The notes: generated by a model not told the origin, from the letters alone. Counted from the first letter of the stretch, positions 7,144-14,367 are shown. The stretch is 32,447 bases of DNA from Henriciella sp. (GCA_029238175.1 JAQWGO010000173.1:1-32447); one strand, 5' to 3'. A program made the numbers and translations.

Positions 7144-9240
7144 ATGCTTTCTAAATCCATCGCCCTGCTGCTCAGCGGGGCCAGCCTTTCGGCGCTAAAC
7201 GCGCCTATTCTCGCTCAAGACGCCGATCCTGCCCTGCAAGATGTTATCATTGTTACTGGATCTCGCATCGATGCCGCCACCAAACTTCGGGTCAGTCCTG
7301 ATGCGGCGCCCGTCCTCGGCAATGATATCACGCTTCTTACTGCCCGCACGCCCGGCGGCGCACGGGTTGGCAATGGCGAACTATCTGGTCAAATGCAGTT
7401 TCGCGGCCTATTCGGGGAACGCCTCAACCTGCGCGTTGATGGACAGCGTTTTGCTTCTGGTGGCCCAAATCTGATGGACCCGATCTTCCATTATGCGCCT
7501 TCACCGCTGGTCAAAGCTGTCGTGATTGATCGCGGTGTGAGCCCTGTATCAGCAGGCCCCGGTCTCGCCGGCGGCGCGAATGCTATCTTCAAACGTCTTG
7601 CCTATAGTGACGATGATGCGGCCACATTCGGCTACGACTTTTCGCTCAGCGGGCGCAGCGTAAATGAAAGCCTCGCGACGGGCGGCGTTATCGGCGCATC
7701 GACGCGCGATTGGCGCTTTAACTTGCTTGGCTCGTGGGAAGAGGGCGACGATACAGAGTTCGGCGATGGCACCATCGCGGGCACAGCTTTTGAGCGCGGC
7801 GTTTACGGCTTCTCGAGCGGACTGCGCACAGATTTTGGCGAGATCACGCTTGACCTTCGCCGACAGAATACCGGGCCGTCCGGCAACCCACCGTTCCCGA
7901 TGGACATCATCTATTTCGACACGGATTTTGCCCGTCTCGGCTACTCTAATTCTTTCGGCGCAGCGACGTTCAAGGCGAGCCTACACTATACCGATGTGGC
8001 GCATCTGATGAACAATTTCTCCCAGCGCCCAGCTCCGCCCGCCATGCGCCAGCGCGCAACCTTAGCCGATGCCACCACACGCGGGCTTGACGCTTCGCTC
8101 GCCTTTCCGGCCTTTGGCGGGGCCCTGACCCTTGGCCTCGACGGCGATGTGGCCGAGCATGATGTCACCATTACCAATCCAAACAATCTGGACTTTTTTG
8201 TTTCCCCTTTCCCAGAGGTCGAGATTGATCGGTATGGCGGCTTTTTGGAATGGCGAGGCGCGCTGGCCGAAATCAATGCCGAGCTTGGCTTGCGGATTGA
8301 CCAAAATAGTTTTGAGGCTGGGGACGCCACCGCTGGCCCGGCTTTGCCGATGGGGCCGCGTAATCTTGCTGCAGGGTTTAACAACGCTGAAACATCTGGC
8401 GACGAGGCAACGGTAGATGTTGTAGCACGCGTCTGGAGCAACCCGGTAGGCGGTCTTTCTTGGCGAGCAATGCTGGCCCATAAGCAGCAGATGCCCGGCT
8501 ACATCCAGCGCTTTGGCTGGTTGCCGATCAATGCAAGCGGCGGCCTTGCCGACGGCAATATCTATATCGGCGATCTAACCCTGGAACCGGAAACCGCCCT
8601 CATCGTTGAGGCGGGGTTCGACTATGCCAGCGCAAAAGCCTACCTTCGCCCGACCGGCTTCGTACGCCAGATCGACAACTACATTCAAGGCACCCCGTTC
8701 GATAACACAGTCGGAGTGATCGACTCGCCTGTCGAGATGATTGCCGGTATGAATGGCGATCCCACGCCTTTGCGGTGGGCGAATGTCGATGCAAGACTTT
8801 ACGGTTTTGACTTTGATGCAGGATACAATTTCGATGGTCCACTCCGCATAGACGGTGTGCTCAACATGGTGCGCGGAGAGCGGCGCGATATTGACGACAA
8901 TCTCTACCGTGTCGCTCCGCCAAATCTTACCCTCGGCCTGACTTGGGAAAGCGCTGAATGGTCTGCCACACTCGAAGGCCGCGCCGTTGGAGATCAAGAC
9001 AAGGTCTCGCGCACCAATAACGAACTTAAAACCGGTGCCTATGCGGTCTTCAGCCTGTATGGCGATTGGCAGGTCCGCGACGGTGTGCGTCTCTCAGCCG
9101 GTGTTGAAAACTTGTTTGACGAGGTTTATCGCGATCACCTATCGGGCTATAACCGCAACGGCTTTGGCGATGTCCCGGTTGGTGAGCGCGTCCCGGGCGC
9201 GGGGCGCGGAGGGTTTGTTAGAGTTAGCTTTTCGCGTTGA
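7144..9240 (+). CDS. TonB-dependent receptor, copper (OprC/NosA) type
   Basis: A 698-residue outer-membrane receptor expected to move a metal or metal complex into the periplasm with TonB energy. ATG 7144 gives a clear signal peptide ending near LAQ; the frame extends to a TTG at 7117 without a better signal. DVIIVTGSR at about 30-38 is the TonB-box region. The plug has hallmarks of the copper-receptor subfamily: MQFRGLFGERLNLRVDGQRF, GGPNLMDPIFHYAP and DRGVSPVSAGPGLAGG. The rest is a beta-barrel ending FVRVSFSR, with terminal Arg rather than the common Phe. Copper uptake would fit the copper enzymes at 20-31 kb. Manganese or another metal cannot be excluded from sequence. Confidence 0.85.
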   Translation: MLSKSIALLLSGASLSALNAPILAQDADPALQDVIIVTGSRIDAATKLRVSPDAAPVLGNDITLLTARTPGGARVGNGELSGQMQFRGLFGERLNLRVDGQRFASGGPNLMDPIFHYAPSPLVKAVVIDRGVSPVSAGPGLAGGANAIFKRLAYSDDDAATFGYDFSLSGRSVNESLATGGVIGASTRDWRFNLLGSWEEGDDTEFGDGTIAGTAFERGVYGFSSGLRTDFGEITLDLRRQNTGPSGNPPFPMDIIYFDTDFARLGYSNSFGAATFKASLHYTDVAHLMNNFSQRPAPPAMRQRATLADATTRGLDASLAFPAFGGALTLGLDGDVAEHDVTITNPNNLDFFVSPFPEVEIDRYGGFLEWRGALAEINAELGLRIDQNSFEAGDATAGPALPMGPRNLAAGFNNAETSGDEATVDVVARVWSNPVGGLSWRAMLAHKQQMPGYIQRFGWLPINASGGLADGNIYIGDLTLEPETALIVEAGFDYASAKAYLRPTGFVRQIDNYIQGTPFDNTVGVIDSPVEMIAGMNGDPTPLRWANVDARLYGFDFDAGYNFDGPLRIDGVLNMVRGERRDIDDNLYRVAPPNLTLGLTWESAEWSATLEGRAVGDQDKVSRTNNELKTGAYAVFSLYGDWQVRDGVRLSAGVENLFDEVYRDHLSGYNRNGFGDVPVGERVPGAGRGGFVRVSFSR

Positions 9241-9863
9241 CGGTATCGAAACACTCCGCTTTTTTCCGTTTGCATTCAACGGCTCCAATCCAAGATGAAG
9301 GGCCTTGGCAATCTGGCCGAAGCATTGAGTTAGGAGCGGCGCTGATATGGGTTAACCTTGCCATTCAACCCTGGGTCCTAGCGGTATGCTTCAGCCAGCC
9401 GGAAAAGGCAGGCTCAACCCTGTGATGCGTGAGACCTCTTGGTGTTGTCGTCGATCCGCCAAGCTTAGATCATGCGTCTGGCACTATCCAGCCCATCGAA
9501 AAGGCGCTCATTGAGGCGCTCGTCGCAACGCGTGTCATTAAAGCTTTCGACAGATTTATTTTGGACCGCTTCGGCTCGAGGAAGCTGCGGCTCATTCGGG
9601 TGTCCACGTTAACAAAATGGAGTTTCGTTAACTCAAACCAGCTTGTTTCACCTATCCCAAAAATCAAAGTTCATCCAAAAAAAATAACATAAGGTACAAG
9701 GCGCTAAACAACAGTTGATCGGTCCACAGATCACCGGCATACGCGTTACGAGAAAACTGAATTGGTTAAAGCGTAAAGCAGAACCCAATAATTTAGTCAT
9801 TTGCATTATGGAATGAGTCTACAAACGGCCGATAGAAGCTTCATGTCGAAGGAGAGCGTTGAC
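9241..9863. other. Gene-poor stretch, possible decayed insertion sequence
   Basis: No convincing gene lies between the receptor and the cyclase. The frame at 9429-9692 (VVVDPPSLDHASGTIQPIEK...) and its antisense resemble the low-complexity reverse frames seen over decayed IS transposases, which suggests a remnant, but no DDE motif or terminal repeat can be recognised. No CCCC-N4-GGGG site occurs here. Confidence 0.25.
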
Positions 9864-10601
9864 ATGAAGTCTGTTAATCAAGTTCCAGTGTTTTTGTTTT
9901 CTCCAGTAATATTATCAGCGTTTATTGCCTGTCTGATTTGGATATCCGCAGCGCCAGCGCTCGCATTAGATAACCAACTGGATTTTGAACAGGTCTCGGG
10001 GCTGATCACGACGATATCAGTGATTACGGCCATCCCTACATTTCTTCTGCTTCATGCATTTGCGTTGAAGCGACACAAATGGGAGCTGGAGTTGACCGGG
10101 TATGCGACAACTGATCCGCTTACAGGCGTACTTAATCGCCGGGCATTCCTCATGTCTATCGAAGAAGAGCAGACGCGAATGAGAAGAACCCGCGCCGGCG
10201 CCTCAATTTTGCTTTTTGACCTGGATTTCTTCAAGCGAATTAATGATCAGTTCGGTCATTCCAATGGCGACGAAGTGCTAAAAACGGTCTGCGAGATCGC
10301 CCATAGTGAACTGAGAGGACCGTTCGATCGAATTGGCCGATGGGGCGGCGAAGAATTTGTAATACTCCTGCACAATTTGACGCAGCATCAAGCGGCACAC
10401 GTTGCTGAGCGACTGCGCCTGAGAATACAGCATCACGACTTCGCCCATACGAACGGCCAATTGGATGTTACTGCTAGTTTTGGCGTTGCGCCCATGACTG
10501 CTTCTTGTGAGATAAGTTCGGTTTTCGACCGCGCAGACGAGGCATTATATATAGCCAAAGCAAAAGGTAGAAACCGGGTCGTCTTGTTGTCGGCAGAATA
10601 A
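9864..10601 (+). CDS. Membrane diguanylate cyclase (GGEEF)
   Basis: This 245-residue enzyme would make cyclic di-GMP from two GTP. ATG 9864 is chosen because AAGGAG (9849-9854) lies nine bases before it; earlier in-frame ATGs lack such a site. Two hydrophobic segments (about 8-34 and 44-66) anchor it and enclose a very short periplasmic loop, so there is no obvious sensor domain. The catalytic domain has the TDPLTGVLNRRAF entry motif (83-95), FDLDFFKRINDQFGHSNGDEVL (shown in part) and the active-site loop RWGGEEF (159-165). The inhibitory I-site appears as RGPFD, with one extra residue between Arg and Asp, so feedback inhibition may be lost. Cyclic di-GMP commonly controls matrix production, which suits a curli-carrying region. 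Confidence 0.9.
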   Translation: MKSVNQVPVFLFSPVILSAFIACLIWISAAPALALDNQLDFEQVSGLITTISVITAIPTFLLLHAFALKRHKWELELTGYATTDPLTGVLNRRAFLMSIEEEQTRMRRTRAGASILLFDLDFFKRINDQFGHSNGDEVLKTVCEIAHSELRGPFDRIGRWGGEEFVILLHNLTQHQAAHVAERLRLRIQHHDFAHTNGQLDVTASFGVAPMTASCEISSVFDRADEALYIAKAKGRNRVVLLSAE

Positions 10602-10795
10602 AGCGGCCAAGCACCAAGCGGCCGTGTCAGTGAACATTTTATCCAGTGCGCAATGCTTTGGGACACGTGCACGTCTAAGCAACTATACATCACTGTTCAC
10701 ATTGGATTTGGAGATACAATATTTGATGCTCCGTTCGGGACACATGTTAGCTCGCGTTCTCAGCTCGCCGATCACGTGTGTGTAAAGTAATGGAA

Positions 10796-10875
10796 CGCGA
10801 CCGGGTACGTGCTTTGGCTAGGTGGGGGACGTAGATAAGCACTTCGCAGAAAGGGGCTAGCTACGCCCGGTCGCG
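10796..10875. repeat. Long inverted repeat, possible structured RNA
   Basis: Perfect 10-base arms CGCGACCGGG (10796-10805) and CCCGGTCGCG (10866-10875) enclose 60 bp. Inside, GTGCTT and AAGCAC form a second pairing, giving a branched fold. It lies between the cyclase gene and operator site B with no ORF of its own. It may be a structured RNA, a 3' element of the cyclase transcript or the remains of a mobile element. It matches no riboswitch or ribozyme I know. Confidence 0.45.
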
Positions 10876-10909
10876 AGAATCAATTACGCGCTGCTCCATA
10901 AGAATGCAC

Positions 10910-10927
10910 CCTCCCCATTTGGGGAGG
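10910..10927. promoter_or_regulatory. Palindromic operator, site B (best copy)
   Basis: CCTCCCCATTTGGGGAGG is the most complete copy of the motif: perfect 8-base arms around two central bases. The dyad centre (10918.5) is 36 bp from the TATGCT hexamer at 10952-10957. It precedes the NepR-like gene at 10987 and is well placed for an activator at about -43. Confidence 0.7.
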
Positions 10928-10951
10928 TATCAAAAAAAACGCGTTAAACAT

Positions 10952-10957
10952 TATGCT
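10952..10957 (+). promoter_or_regulatory. -10-like hexamer TATGCT for the NepR-like gene
   Basis: TATGCT matches the -10 consensus at four of six positions and lies 36 bp from the centre of operator B. It predicts transcription starting near 10964, with a leader of about 23 bases. There is no good -35 box, as expected for an activator-dependent promoter. Confidence 0.45.
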
Positions 10958-10986
10958 TGCGGCGATGTAACGCTTGGAGATAACGC

Positions 10987-11184
10987 GTGACCAACATTCC
11001 GGCGCGTAGAGTTGAAAAAATAGCGCAAGATCTGCAAGCAGATCGTTTGACCAATATGAAAAGCTTTGAGCGCGAAATCAAAGCAAAATATTCCAAGATC
11101 ATATCTGAGCCTCTTCCTGACAAGCTTCTTGAGACGATTGAAGCTATTAGGACCGAGGAAAAACGAAACGCTGAACAGAAATAG
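10987..11184 (+). CDS. NepR-like anti-sigma factor
   Basis: A 65-residue protein beginning with GTG, set by GGAGA at 10976-10980. Residues about 26-55 (EREIKAKYSKIISEPLPDKL then LETIEAI) match the NepR core, in which the family has a pattern like LR-x-x-Y-x-x-V-x-x-EPVPDRF-x-x-LL. NepR proteins hold the general-stress sigma factor EcfG inactive until the response regulator PhyR, once phosphorylated, captures them. Neither PhyR nor EcfG is encoded nearby, so this may be a paralogue acting from a distance. Operator B and a -10-like hexamer sit upstream, suggesting that expression follows the regulon described here rather than autoregulation by EcfG. Confidence 0.7.
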   Translation: MTNIPARRVEKIAQDLQADRLTNMKSFEREIKAKYSKIISEPLPDKLLETIEAIRTEEKRNAEQK

Positions 11185-11210
11185 ACAAGTTAATAGCAGC
11201 TGAATTCATC

Positions 11211-11227
11211 AGGCCCTTTTGGGGAGG
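11211..11227. promoter_or_regulatory. Palindromic operator, site C, before a candidate sRNA
   Basis: AGGCCCTTTTGGGGAGGT carries the core GCCC-TTTT-GGGG (11213-11224, centre 11218.5). A perfect TATAAT lies at 11250-11255, 34 bp from the centre. This site and -10 pair is among the strongest in the window, and only a structured non-coding stretch and a terminator follow it. Confidence 0.65.
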
Positions 11228-11249
11228 TCGAAACGATCAGCCGGGTCGC

Positions 11250-11255
11250 TATAAT
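11250..11255 (+). promoter_or_regulatory. -10 box TATAAT
   Basis: This is a consensus TATAAT 34 bp downstream of the operator C centre, with no ORF downstream before the terminator at 11328. It predicts transcription starting at about 11262. Confidence 0.6.
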
Positions 11256-11261
11256 ATCTAG

Positions 11262-11356
11262 GCGGTTCGTTGAAAACTTTTTTCAATGCTCCATGACATA
11301 CGAACCGTGTAATGTAAAAACTCAAATACCCCCGGAATTTTTCCGGGGGTTTCTTT
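11262..11356 (+). ncRNA. Candidate small RNA of about 95 nt
   Basis: The predicted transcript runs from the TATAAT promoter to an ideal terminator. Its 5' half folds into a stem GGTTCGT (11264-11270) with ACGAACC (11300-11306), enclosing a hairpin TGAAAA/TTTTCA (11271-11285) with a three-base loop. The single-stranded stretch between the stems (about 11307-11327, GTGTAATGTAAAAACTCAAAT region) could pair with target mRNAs. No reading frame of useful length is present. Operator C upstream implies control by the same regulator as the oxidase and GspG. I do not recognise the RNA family. Confidence 0.6.
11328..11356 (+). terminator. Strong intrinsic terminator
   Basis: A perfect 10-bp stem, ACCCCCGGAA (11328-11337) with TTCCGGGGGT (11341-11350), has a three-base TTT loop and is followed by TTCTTT. 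It ends the candidate sRNA. Confidence 0.9.
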
Positions 11357-11451
11357 ATGAGTTGTCCTCAGCCGAAGGAAAAACGGTTGAAGAAAAGGTG
11401 ATATTTGAGATGTCGGTCTTTGTAGTCATATCAAAACATTAGCATATAAAT

Positions 11452-11496
11452 CTGGCGGTTGACCCGTTTCAGGAGCCGCCAGTTTCTCGCTGTTTT
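11452..11496 (+). terminator. Second terminator-like hairpin
   Basis: CTGGCGG (11452-11458) pairs with CCGCCAG (11476-11482). TTTCTCGCTG and then TTTTTT follow. The T-run starts eight to ten bases after the stem, so it may be a weak or back-up terminator. No gene upstream of it apart from the sRNA is apparent. Confidence 0.4.
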
Positions 11497-11570
11497 TTGA
11501 CTCGGTCGACCCTTGCTTGAAAAGGTGGTCCATCGGGTTTGTTAGTCCGGCGGTTTCCACGTAGCGGCGT

Positions 11571-12401
11571 TCATGCTGCTACACCTCCACTGTACGGCAG
11601 TATGAACGCCGCGGGCAAGATGGCTTCGGGGGCCGGTGGTTTATAGCCAAGCGATGAATGCGGACGGATCGTGTTGTAGTGATGTCGCCAGCCTTCGATT
11701 AGGGCTTTAGCTTCGCGTAGATCATAGAAGATTTCTCGGGCCAGCAACTCGTCTCTGAGCTTTGAGTTGAAGCTTTCACATTAACCATTCTCCCATGGAC
11801 TTGCCGGTGTGATGTAAAGCGTCTTCACACCAATGTTGCCGAGCCATTCCCTAAGCGCGATGGCGATAAACTCGGGACCATTGTCTGATCGGATGTGCTC
11901 TGGCGCGCCATATCTGACGAACAGTTCGCCCAGCACGCCTAAGACATCACGAGAGTTGAGCCTTCGCTCGACACGGATCGCGAGACACTCCCGCGTATAC
12001 TCATCGATCACGCACAGCATTCGGAAGACCTTGCCGTCATGCGTGCGATCCTGGACGAAATCATACGACCAGACATGACCTTTGTGTGCAGGCCTTAGCC
12101 GCACACACGAACCGTCATTCAGCCACAACCGGCTGCGCTTTGGTTGTTTCATTGGAACTTTAAGCCCTTCACGTCGCCAGATGCGGTAGACCCGCTTCTC
12201 ATTCACATGCCAGCCGTCTCGTCTCAGAAGAGCCGTGATCCTGCGGTAACCGTATCGACCGAACCGTTCGGCCAGATGGATGATTGCCGCCGTCAGATGA
12301 TCTTCGTCTTCGCGAACGACCTTCGGCTTGCGCTGGGTGGAACGATGCTGGCCGATCACGCGGCAGGCCCGGCGTTCTGAGACGCCCAGCTCCTCTACCA
12401 C
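11571..12401 (-). pseudogene. IS3 transposase OrfB with an internal stop codon
   Basis: This is the DDE integrase-core half of the IS3 transposase. The minus-strand frame reads GYRRITALLRRDGWHVNEKR and VWSYDFVQDRTHDG (first Asp), then RSDNGPEFIAIALREW (second Asp) and TPASPWENG, where a TAA stop falls (11781-11783). The same frame continues as CESFNSKLRDELL... and RPHSSLGYKPPAPEA to a TGA at 11571. The normal protein has Tyr at the stop position, so a single base change (TAT or TAC to TAA) explains it. The catalytic Glu lies two codons beyond the stop, so the truncated product lacks a complete DDE triad. I place the 5' limit at the GTG 12401, although the natural product is made by frameshift from OrfA. 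Confidence 0.85.
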
Positions 12402-12433
12402 GTGATCGACGGCAATGCGTTTGCGTGAAGGGC

Positions 12434-12709
12434 TTAGAACTTTCCCCGCACGACTTCTTGAAGGATCTGATTGTCCAGTGTGAGATCAGAGACGGCGCGG
12501 CGTAGCCGCGCATTCTCCTTCTCAATCTCCTTCATCCGCTTGGCCTGGCCGACCTGAAGGCCGCCATACTCTTTGCGCCAACGATAGTAACTCTGCTCCG
12601 TCACGCCTATCGCGCGCGCCGCTTGCGCAGCGGTCTCGCCACGTGCGAGGCGAACCTCAACCTCACGCAGCTTCGCGATAATCTCTTCAGGCTTCAATCT
12701 CTTGCCCAT
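12434..12709 (-). CDS. IS3 transposase OrfA (helix-turn-helix protein)
   Basis: The 91-residue first frame of the IS3 element begins MGKRLKPEEIIAKLREVEVR. It has a DNA-binding helix-turn-helix (AAQAARAIGVTEQSYYRWRK, about residues 27-46) and a leucine-zipper-like C-terminus (EIEKENARLRRAVSDLTLDN). It binds the element's ends and normally fuses to OrfB by a -1 frameshift at GGGGAAAG just before its stop. It is intact, unlike OrfB, and on its own could only act as a repressor of transposition. Confidence 0.9.
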   Translation of the reverse strand: MGKRLKPEEIIAKLREVEVRLARGETAAQAARAIGVTEQSYYRWRKEYGGLQVGQAKRMKEIEKENARLRRAVSDLTLDNQILQEVVRGKF

Positions 12710-12851
12710 GTCTCAGCTCCATATTTGAAGCCGGTACTAACTCAAATTATGGGCCACTTTACTGGGGGCACACCAATAGCATTAAATCGCCTAAAATACT
12801 ATTATTTTATCACTTGAGATTTGCGCCAAAGGCGTGCCGATAGTGCAATGA

Positions 12852-12884
12852 AATGTCGGACAAGCAAACTCTTTATCCGACATT
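12852..12884. repeat. Perfect inverted repeat beside the IS element
   Basis: AATGTCGGA (12852-12860) and TCCGACATT (12876-12884) are perfect 9-base arms 15 bp apart. There is no T-run, so a terminator is unlikely. A regulator site or the remnant of an older mobile element are possible explanations. Confidence 0.4.
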
Positions 12885-13088
12885 CTCTATTCGTATGACC
12901 TTTCCGCAATCAAAATTTTGAATGGGCGCAGAGCGCATACAATCTGTAATCCGCGTCGCGCTTCAGACATGACAAAACGAAATCTGTCTTGCTGTTCTTA
13001 TCGACCATGCCCTGCTCCCAGAAAACTGGCTGCGCTACAGGGCGGGTCAATGGCATCTTCTTTACAGTTAACAAAGCGTTTGGATGCG

Positions 13089-13103
13089 CCCCCAAGAGGG
13101 GGG
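13089..13103. promoter_or_regulatory. Palindromic operator, site D
   Basis: CCCCCAAGAGGGGGG is a strong G/C dyad with the core CCCC-AAGA-GGGG (centre about 13095.5). It lacks the AT-rich centre typical of the others and the -10 match is poor on both strands (TGTAAA on the minus strand at 32 bp). It is a weaker member of the set. Confidence 0.4.
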
Positions 13104-13194
13104 ATAGCGGTTTTTGCGTGAATGAGGCAAACAGATCTCGCGGTCGTAGAAAGCGGCCGCGATTGCTCGAAGCATGTCCCCCCATTGAGCAGCA

Positions 13195-13224
13195 GGGACC
13201 TTCACATCCGCCCGTGAAGGTCCC
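13195..13224. repeat. Perfect 11-bp hairpin
   Basis: GGGACCTTCAC (13195-13205) and GTGAAGGTCCC (13214-13224) enclose an 8-base loop. Neither side is followed by a T-run, so it is not a standard terminator. It lies between operator sites D and E and its role is unknown. Confidence 0.45.
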
Positions 13225-13280
13225 CAATCGCCGCAAAATGCAATATACATTGCGGCTTTGCTGCGATCTCAAACGGCTTA

Positions 13281-13295
13281 CCCCATTTGGGCAGG
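13281..13295. promoter_or_regulatory. Palindromic operator, site E
   Basis: CCCCATTTGGGCAGG has the core CCCC-ATTT-GGGC with its centre at 13286.5. TATCGT (13320-13325) lies 36 bp downstream; the octamer TTATCGTG recurs downstream of site H. It predicts transcription starting near 13332. Confidence 0.6.
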
Positions 13296-13356
13296 CATAC
13301 AATGTAATCGGCAATGAGTTATCGTGATTAATGAAGAAACAGCCGAACCCGAGAAG

Positions 13357-13548
13357 ATGATCAGAATTCCAAGAAATGTGCAGTCTTTCGGGCGCGCTAT
13401 GATCGTGATCCCCGCGATAATAGCGTTGCCAACAAACAGTGCGAAATCAGCCGGCTTTGACGAAAACTCGGCCGTACTCATCCTGGAAATGTGTGGCTCG
13501 GAAAGCAAAACGATCCGATTAGACCTGCGGTCTCAAAGCCCTAAATAA
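13357..13548 (+). CDS. Small putative exported protein downstream of operator E
   Basis: The frame opens with GTG 13324, but the start predicted from operator E lies beyond it, so ATG 13357 is preferred (63 residues, preceded by GAGAAG). Residues about 12-32 are hydrophobic (GRAMIVIPAIIALPTNSAKSA) in part and could be a signal peptide. The rest, VLILEMCGSESKTIRLDL, resembles small DUF2946-like exported proteins with a single Cys followed by an -IRLD- strand. The resemblance is by eye. No gene neighbour explains it. The roughly 210 bp that follow hold no gene I can support. Confidence 0.4.
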   Translation: MIRIPRNVQSFGRAMIVIPAIIALPTNSAKSAGFDENSAVLILEMCGSESKTIRLDLRSQSPK

Positions 13549-13762
13549 CGGCCAGTTTATTAAGCGGGATAGCATAGGCGCGACAAACTCGATCGTGTCA
13601 TATTTGATTTTGCTTGAACAAGCACTGCCAAGATCTGTGAGGCGCCACATATTTTTTTAAGTCGCGCCGAGCCGCTAATGAACGGTGAAACCAAAACGAT
13701 GTCATTACAAGGGATACAACTCGGCGCGCGGAGATGATAAACCATCGGTCACTGACCCTCAG

Positions 13763-13782
13763 CCCTCCCCATTAGGGGGAGT
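13763..13782. promoter_or_regulatory. Palindromic operator, site F, upstream of gspG
   Basis: CCCTCCCCATTAGGGGGAGT has the core CCCC-ATTA-GGGG (centre 13772.5). GATACT at 13805-13810 lies 35 bp from the centre and predicts a start near 13817, about 128 bases before the gspG start. The site carries both outer flanks of the full motif. Confidence 0.65.
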
Positions 13783-13816
13783 TTAGATGCGCAAAAAATA
13801 GGCTGATACTGAAACA

Positions 13817-13874
13817 GAAAGGGGATGGCTGGTGTCGGGTGACTAAGGCAATGTGGGCGCGCATCTCCCCTTTC
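13817..13874 (+). ncRNA. Hairpin leader or candidate small RNA after operator F
   Basis: GAAAGGGG (13817-13824) pairs perfectly with CCCCTTTC (13867-13874), and ATG/CAT extends the stem past a two-base bulge. The left arm begins at the predicted transcript start. No strong T-run follows, so it may be a stable 5' leader of gspG mRNA rather than a separate RNA. Confidence 0.35.
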
Positions 13875-13944
13875 CTTAATTAGAACGCAACGTATTGCAT
13901 GTTATGGACACATCAGACCCTGTAAGATGATGGAAGACATTAAG

Positions 13945-14367
13945 ATGATTACCGATTTGAAAACGAGCCGCGGCCGAGCAAGCAAGCGGCGCCAGAGTGG
14001 CTTCAGTCTGATAGAAGTGCTGATAACGTTGCTGATCCTGAGTTTGGTTGTTTCTATAACTGCGCCGAGATTGATCGGACAGTTATCGCGCGCAAAAACG
14101 CAGGCAGTTACGGTGCAGATTAAAAATCTTGAGGCCGCGATAGACTTATTTTTGATAGATACTGGACGATACCCGACGAGCGAAGAAGGGTTAGGGGCTC
14201 TGATTGACAATACCCAAAATATTTCTGGCTGGTCGGGGCCCTATCTGAAAGATAAAGAGGTGCCGTTGGACCCTTGGGGACAACCTTACCAACTCAGACG
14301 CATAGACAGCGGGTTTGGAATTGAAGTATTCTCGCTCGGGGCGCCAGATGATTCTGAGCAATCCTGA
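13945..14367 (+). CDS. gspG: Type II secretion major pseudopilin GspG
   Basis: GspG forms the periplasmic pseudopilus that pushes substrates through the type II secretion channel. The prepilin site is clear: RRQSG^FSLIEVLITLLIL with Glu at +5. The C-terminal half has the GspG hallmarks LEAAIDLFLIDTGRYPTSEE, GPYLKDKEVPLDPWGQPYQ and SLGAPD. ATG 13945 is preferred because GGAAG lies eight bases before it; ATGs at 13927 and 13930 lack a ribosome site and would lengthen the leader. It is alone here: GspH, GspI and GspJ lie at 31-32 kb, where GspG would normally sit just before GspH. Operator F upstream links it to the same control as the oxidase. Confidence 0.9.
   Translation: MITDLKTSRGRASKRRQSGFSLIEVLITLLILSLVVSITAPRLIGQLSRAKTQAVTVQIKNLEAAIDLFLIDTGRYPTSEEGLGALIDNTQNISGWSGPYLKDKEVPLDPWGQPYQLRRIDSGFGIEVFSLGAPDDSEQS

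Larger units (their letters stand above)
11507..12772 (-). mobile_element. IS3-family insertion sequence, probably inactive
   Basis: A unit of about 1.27 kb holding the two overlapping frames of an IS3-family transposase on the minus strand. The right end is taken at TGTGCCCCCAGTAAAGTGG read on the minus strand (near 12772). The left end is less certain; the imperfect counterpart ACCCTTGCTTGAAAAGGTGG begins near 11509. No clear target duplication was seen. A slippery GGGGAAAG (minus strand, 12440-12447) fits the usual -1 frameshift joining the two frames. A nonsense codon in the second frame should disable transposition. Confidence 0.75.
12773..13280. other. Gene-poor stretch with several dyads
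   Basis: No convincing gene was found. A minus-strand frame of 48 residues (13055 to 12910, MPLTRPVAQPVFWEQG...) begins about 35 bp from operator D, but its ribosome site is poor and no family is recognised. The inverted repeats are listed separately. Confidence 0.3.

Noticed and set aside
9429-9692. 87-residue frame after the receptor
   Set aside because: No ribosome site, start or domain; treated as a possible IS remnant only.
12910-13314. 134-residue minus-strand frame
   Set aside because: Composition looks non-coding, it overlaps dyads D and E and the hairpin, and no motif is recognised.
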